Shown: positions 60,951 through 64,000 of the stretch, one piece after another | Layout of the letters: each line of letters starts with the position of its first letter | How positions within the stretch are numbered: the stretch's first letter is position 1 | Origin: Parerythrobacter jejuensis | GTDB taxonomy: Bacteria; Pseudomonadota; Alphaproteobacteria; Sphingomonadales; Sphingomonadaceae | NCBI RefSeq assembly: GCF_039536765.1 | Contig: NZ_BAAAZF010000001.1 | Span: 1,550,001 to 1,614,000 of the forward strand | Direction: 5' to 3' | Length of the DNA: 64,000 bases | Notes under the pieces: generated by a model | The model's database searches: none | What the model saw: the letters and a program-made list of their open reading frames with translations, nothing else | What the model was told of the DNA's origin: nothing | Program-made: the position numbers and the translations under genes

Positions 60951-62228
60951 TCAAGCCGCGTCTTCCTCATCCAGCCCGTAGGCCGTGTGGAGAACCCGCA
61001 CAGCCAGTTCTGTTTCGTCCTCGTCGATCATCACGCTGACCTTGATTTCAGAGGTCGAGATCGCCTGGATATTGATGCCGCGATCACTCAATGACCGGAA
61101 CATGGTGCTGGCGACCCCGGCGTGGCTTTTCATACCCACGCCCACCACACTGATCTTGGCAATGTGGCTGTCAGTAATGATACGGTTGAAGCCGATCTCT
61201 TCGCGCTTGTCTTCCAGCAATGCCTGGGCGCGGGCAAGATCGGTTTGCGGGACGGTAAAGGTAACGTCCGTTTCACCCTTGTCGCGGCCGACATTCTGGA
61301 TGATCATATCCACATTGATCGATGCATCGGCCAGCGGCTCAAAGATATGCGCCACCGCGCCTGGCTTGTCGGGCACGCGCGTCAGGATGATCTTCGCTTC
61401 GTTCTTGTCGTGGGCGATACCGGTTACGAGCTGGCGTTCCATTTCGCCCTCCTCCAGGATTTGATCCATTTCTTCCTCCGACACGATCAGCGTGCCGGGC
61501 AAGTCGTCTGCCGGGGTGGCGTTGTCGTCAACAAAGCTGGAGAGGACTTGCACCCGTACCCCCTCTTTCATCGCCAGCCCAACCGAGCGGGTCTGCAAGA
61601 CTTTCGCGCCCACCGATGCAAGCTCCAGCATCTCTTCGTAGGTCACCGCTTTCTGCTTGCGCGCGCGGGCCACGATGCGGGGGTCAGTCGTATAAACGCC
61701 GTCGACATCGGTGTATATGTCACACCGGTCGGCGCCGATCGCAGCTGCGACCGCCACAGCGGAAGTGTCAGATCCACCGCGACCCAGAGTAGTGATCCGC
61801 CCCTCGGCCGAAACGCCTTGAAACCCGGGAATGATGGCGATCGTGCCTCCGGCCATACTGGCCTTGAGTGCATCGCTGTCGATGGTTTCGACCCGCGCTT
61901 TGGAATGAGCTTCGACCGTATGGACTGGCAGTTGCCAACCCAGCCAGCTGCGTGCCTTGCATCCCAAGGACTGGAGAGTCAGTGCGAGAAGACCGGAGGT
62001 GACTTGTTCCCCAGACGCGACCACAACATCATATTCGGCGGGATCATATAGTGCGTTGGCTTCGCGGCAGAAATTGACCAGCCGGTCTGTTTCTCCCGCC
62101 ATCGCAGAAACGACAACTGCAACCTGATCACCGTTGGCGGCTTGTTTGCGGACAATCTGCGCCACACGGCGAATCCGTTCGGTCCCTGCCATCGAGGTTC
62201 CGCCGAATTTCATCACGATGCGCGCCAC
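60951..62228 (-). CDS. lysC: Aspartate kinase LysC
   Basis: Aspartokinase makes aspartyl phosphate, the first step to Lys, Thr, Met and diaminopimelate. The 425-residue product has the family start ARIVMKFGGTSM with the Lys and Gly substrate residues, VVVSAMAGETD, TTLGRGGSDTSAVAVAAA, and two C-terminal ACT domains (about 265-425) with SINVDMIIQNV, used for Lys/Thr feedback. The GTG at 62228 is chosen since AAGGTGG precedes it at a proper distance and the conserved N-terminus begins there. The gene is divergent from the PhyH gene. Confidence 0.95.
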   Translation of the reverse strand: MARIVMKFGGTSMAGTERIRRVAQIVRKQAANGDQVAVVVSAMAGETDRLVNFCREANALYDPAEYDVVVASGEQVTSGLLALTLQSLGCKARSWLGWQLPVHTVEAHSKARVETIDSDALKASMAGGTIAIIPGFQGVSAEGRITTLGRGGSDTSAVAVAAAIGADRCDIYTDVDGVYTTDPRIVARARKQKAVTYEEMLELASVGAKVLQTRSVGLAMKEGVRVQVLSSFVDDNATPADDLPGTLIVSEEEMDQILEEGEMERQLVTGIAHDKNEAKIILTRVPDKPGAVAHIFEPLADASINVDMIIQNVGRDKGETDVTFTVPQTDLARAQALLEDKREEIGFNRIITDSHIAKISVVGVGMKSHAGVASTMFRSLSDRGINIQAISTSEIKVSVMIDEDETELAVRVLHTAYGLDEEDAA

Positions 62229-62362
62229 TGCCCCACCTTTCAAAAGGTCCGCCTGTCCAAGCGCCAAGGGACTAAGGACGACATCGGTCAATGACAAGCA
62301 GACTTGCGGTTTACGCTGCGATAGCGTTGATTGAGAGCCCGACAGGAAGAGGAGAGGCTGTG

Positions 62363-63256
62363 ATGCCCGAGCTCAAGCATTTTGGCAGCACAACTGACGC
62401 CGCGACCCTTGCTGATGCGTTGCGCGAGGATGGCGCCTGCATCATTGACGACGCGATGGGCAACGGACAATTGGACCAGCTCAAGGCAGAGATCATGCCC
62501 TATGTCGAGGCAACATCGATGGGCCAGGACGACTTCACCGGTCGCAATACCAGCCGGACCGGTGCGCTCGTGGCGCGATCAGAGGCCTGTCGCCAACTGG
62601 TAATGGATGAACGATTGATCGGGGCTTGCGACGCGTTTCTCAAACCCTTCTGTGACGCGTACCAGCTGCATTTGACCCAGCTGATCCGCATCTTTCCGCA
62701 ACAAGGCGAACAACCCCTGCACCGCGACCGACTTGCCTGGGGCGGATATCTGCCCGCCTCGCTGGAGCCGCAGCTCAATACAATCTGGGCCGTAACCGAC
62801 TTTACCCGCGAGAATGGCGCAACCAGGGTGGTGCCCGGCTCCAATCATTGGGAGCCTGAGCGCACCGCAGAGGATCACGAAATTGGCTACGCAGAAATGA
62901 CTGCTGGCTCTGTGCTCGTTTATTCCGGATCGGTCATTCACTCGGGCGGCAAGAACCAGTCCGACAGCAACAGGATGGGCCTCAACATCACCTATTGCCT
63001 CGGCTGGCTGCGTCAGGAAGAGAACCAGTATCTTTCCTGCCCGCCCGATATCGCCAAGGATTTCAGCCCGGAATTGCAGGCCCTGCTGGGATACGCCATG
63101 GGCAGTTATGCATTGGGCTATTTCACTCCTCCTCTGCCCCCCGGTGAAGGCCCGGAGATTACGCCACCTGACTGGTTGTTCGGCGCTTCTGCCAAGAGCT
63201 GGGGCGACAGCTTGTATGACAGCGTCAGCGAACGTGCGGCGAAGGGAGCCATGTGA
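62363..63256 (+). CDS. Phytanoyl-CoA dioxygenase (PhyH) family protein
   Basis: A 297-residue Fe(II)/2-oxoglutarate-type oxygenase. The metal triad is seen as LHRDRLAWGG (His-x-Asp, about residues 120-129) and a distal His in SGSVIHSGGKN, followed by NRMGLNITYCLGWLR with a 2-oxoglutarate Arg. The start at 62363 is preferred to an upstream ATG at 62291, since GGAGAGG lies directly before it and the family-like sequence begins there. The substrate is unknown. ubiG starts one base after its stop codon, so co-transcription is likely. Confidence 0.85.
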   Translation: MPELKHFGSTTDAATLADALREDGACIIDDAMGNGQLDQLKAEIMPYVEATSMGQDDFTGRNTSRTGALVARSEACRQLVMDERLIGACDAFLKPFCDAYQLHLTQLIRIFPQQGEQPLHRDRLAWGGYLPASLEPQLNTIWAVTDFTRENGATRVVPGSNHWEPERTAEDHEIGYAEMTAGSVLVYSGSVIHSGGKNQSDSNRMGLNITYCLGWLRQEENQYLSCPPDIAKDFSPELQALLGYAMGSYALGYFTPPLPPGEGPEITPPDWLFGASAKSWGDSLYDSVSERAAKGAM

Positions 63257-63997
63257 ATGCCCGTAAACGGAGACACCTCCGCCACTATCCGGCCAGAGGA
63301 AGCCGCGCATTTCGGCGCGCTGGCGGCGGATTGGTGGGATCCGCAAGGGTCCTCCGCAATGCTGCACCAACTCAACCCGGTGCGGCTGCAATTCGTGCGC
63401 CAAGCAATCGATGTGCATTGGGGTGGCGATATCGAAGGCTTCGCTCCGCTTGAAGGCAAGACTGCGCTGGACGTCGGTTGCGGTGCCGGCTTGCTATGCG
63501 AGCCCTTGGCGCGGTTGGGTGCACACGTCACAGGTGTGGACGCGGCGGCGGAGAACATTGCGGCAGCCAAGGTTCATGCGGACGGTGTCGGGCTCGCCAT
63601 CGAGTATCGCCATGGCGAATTGGGTGAACTCGGTCTTGGTACCTATGATCTGGTGACTTGCCTCGAAGTGATCGAGCATGTCGCCGACAAAGAGGCATTT
63701 CTGGCCCAATTGGCTGCAAGGCTGGCGCCCGGTGGCCTGATGATCATCTCCACGCCCAACCGCACCGCTGCCAGCAGGTTGCTTCTGGTTGGTGCTGCCG
63801 AAGCGACGGGGCGAATTCCCAAAGGCACCCATCATTGGGACGATTTTGTCACGCCCGACGAGTTGGAGGCTTCACTCGGATCGGTCGGCCTACGATCTTG
63901 CGAGATGCGCGGCATTGCCTGGTCGGTGGGCAAGGGCTTGCATCTGTCTGACGACGTATCGCTCAATTACATCCTCAGCGTTGTAGCCGAAGGCTAG
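63257..63997 (+). CDS. ubiG: Ubiquinone biosynthesis O-methyltransferase UbiG
   Basis: UbiG performs the two O-methylations of ubiquinone synthesis. The 246-residue SAM-dependent enzyme has the family N-terminus with EEAAHFGALAADWWDPQG and LHQLNPVRLQFV, motif I ALDVGCGAGLLCEPLARLG, VTCLEVIEHVAD and the late GTHHWDDFVTPDEL. GGGAG lies eight bases before the ATG. The stop codon is at 63995-63997, so the gene is complete at the window edge. Confidence 0.96.
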   Translation: MPVNGDTSATIRPEEAAHFGALAADWWDPQGSSAMLHQLNPVRLQFVRQAIDVHWGGDIEGFAPLEGKTALDVGCGAGLLCEPLARLGAHVTGVDAAAENIAAAKVHADGVGLAIEYRHGELGELGLGTYDLVTCLEVIEHVADKEAFLAQLAARLAPGGLMIISTPNRTAASRLLLVGAAEATGRIPKGTHHWDDFVTPDELEASLGSVGLRSCEMRGIAWSVGKGLHLSDDVSLNYILSVVAEG

Positions 63998-64000
63998 CCT

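Noticed and set aside
1-64000. CRISPR arrays, rRNA genes, insertion sequences
   Set aside because: No regularly spaced repeats, rRNA sequence or transposase gene was seen.

Overview
The window looks like a chromosomal segment of an alphaproteobacterium of the order Sphingomonadales, most likely an Erythrobacter-like marine member. The reasons are a high-GC genome, an FlbD-type sigma54 activator heading a large flagellar operon, a cbb3 oxidase cluster beside an FNR/FixK-type regulator, and the tail of small metabolic genes ending in ubiG. This assignment is inferred from gene content only.

Layout. (1) 1-19.45 kb is a flagellar region: the 3' part of motB, an AT-rich unknown gene on the opposite strand, a small HTH gene, a GC-rich non-coding repeat patch, flagellin (minus strand), then one tightly overlapping plus-strand operon flbD-fliE-F-G-H-I-J-K-L-M-N-O-P-Q-R-flhB-fliD-fliS. 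It supplies the M-ring, switch, export gate, export ATPase, cap and chaperone. (2) 19.46-31.15 kb is a microaerobic respiration region, mostly minus strand: hemN, a cysteine-rich small protein, ccoS-I-H-G-P-Q-O-N and a CRP/FNR regulator, with ompW divergent and a DUF2189 membrane protein. Three FNR-type palindromes (TTGAY-N4-RTCAA-like) sit before hemN, before ccoN and between fnr and ompW.

(3) 31.3-50.4 kb is a defence-gene island of about 19.1 kb inserted at the 3' end of a tRNA-Leu(CAG) gene. A 15-bp piece of the tRNA 3' end recurs, with one base missing, at 31309-31322. That is exactly where ordinary genes stop, so the island ends can be proposed. The island carries an AbiE-type pair translationally coupled to a 1287-aa nuclease-like/TPR/GreAB-C/PIN-like protein; a possible HEPN protein; a seven-gene cassette of Dcm-type cytosine methylase, Vsr nickase, MORC/MutL-like GHKL ATPase, HNH nuclease, SNF2 ATPase, a stand-alone EcoRII-N-like recognition domain and a protein with RNA-polymerase-alpha-CTD-like and sigma-region-4-like domains; then an AlpA-like regulator, an unknown gene and a P4-type integrase without a normal start codon. 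The seven-gene cassette is the best candidate for an unusual system: recognition, methylation, nicking, cutting and ATP-driven functions look split over separate proteins.

(4) 50.6-64 kb is ordinary chromosome: a GT-C membrane glycosyltransferase, an NDUFA9-like protein, NfeD and a SPFH/QmcA protein, a small secreted protein, a lipoprotein PQQ-dependent dehydrogenase with cytochrome c domain, a dienelactone-hydrolase-like lipoprotein whose C-terminus is frameshifted, an SDR, PurU, a nitronate-monooxygenase-like protein, LysC, a PhyH-family dioxygenase and UbiG.

No CRISPR array, rRNA or recognisable insertion sequence was seen.
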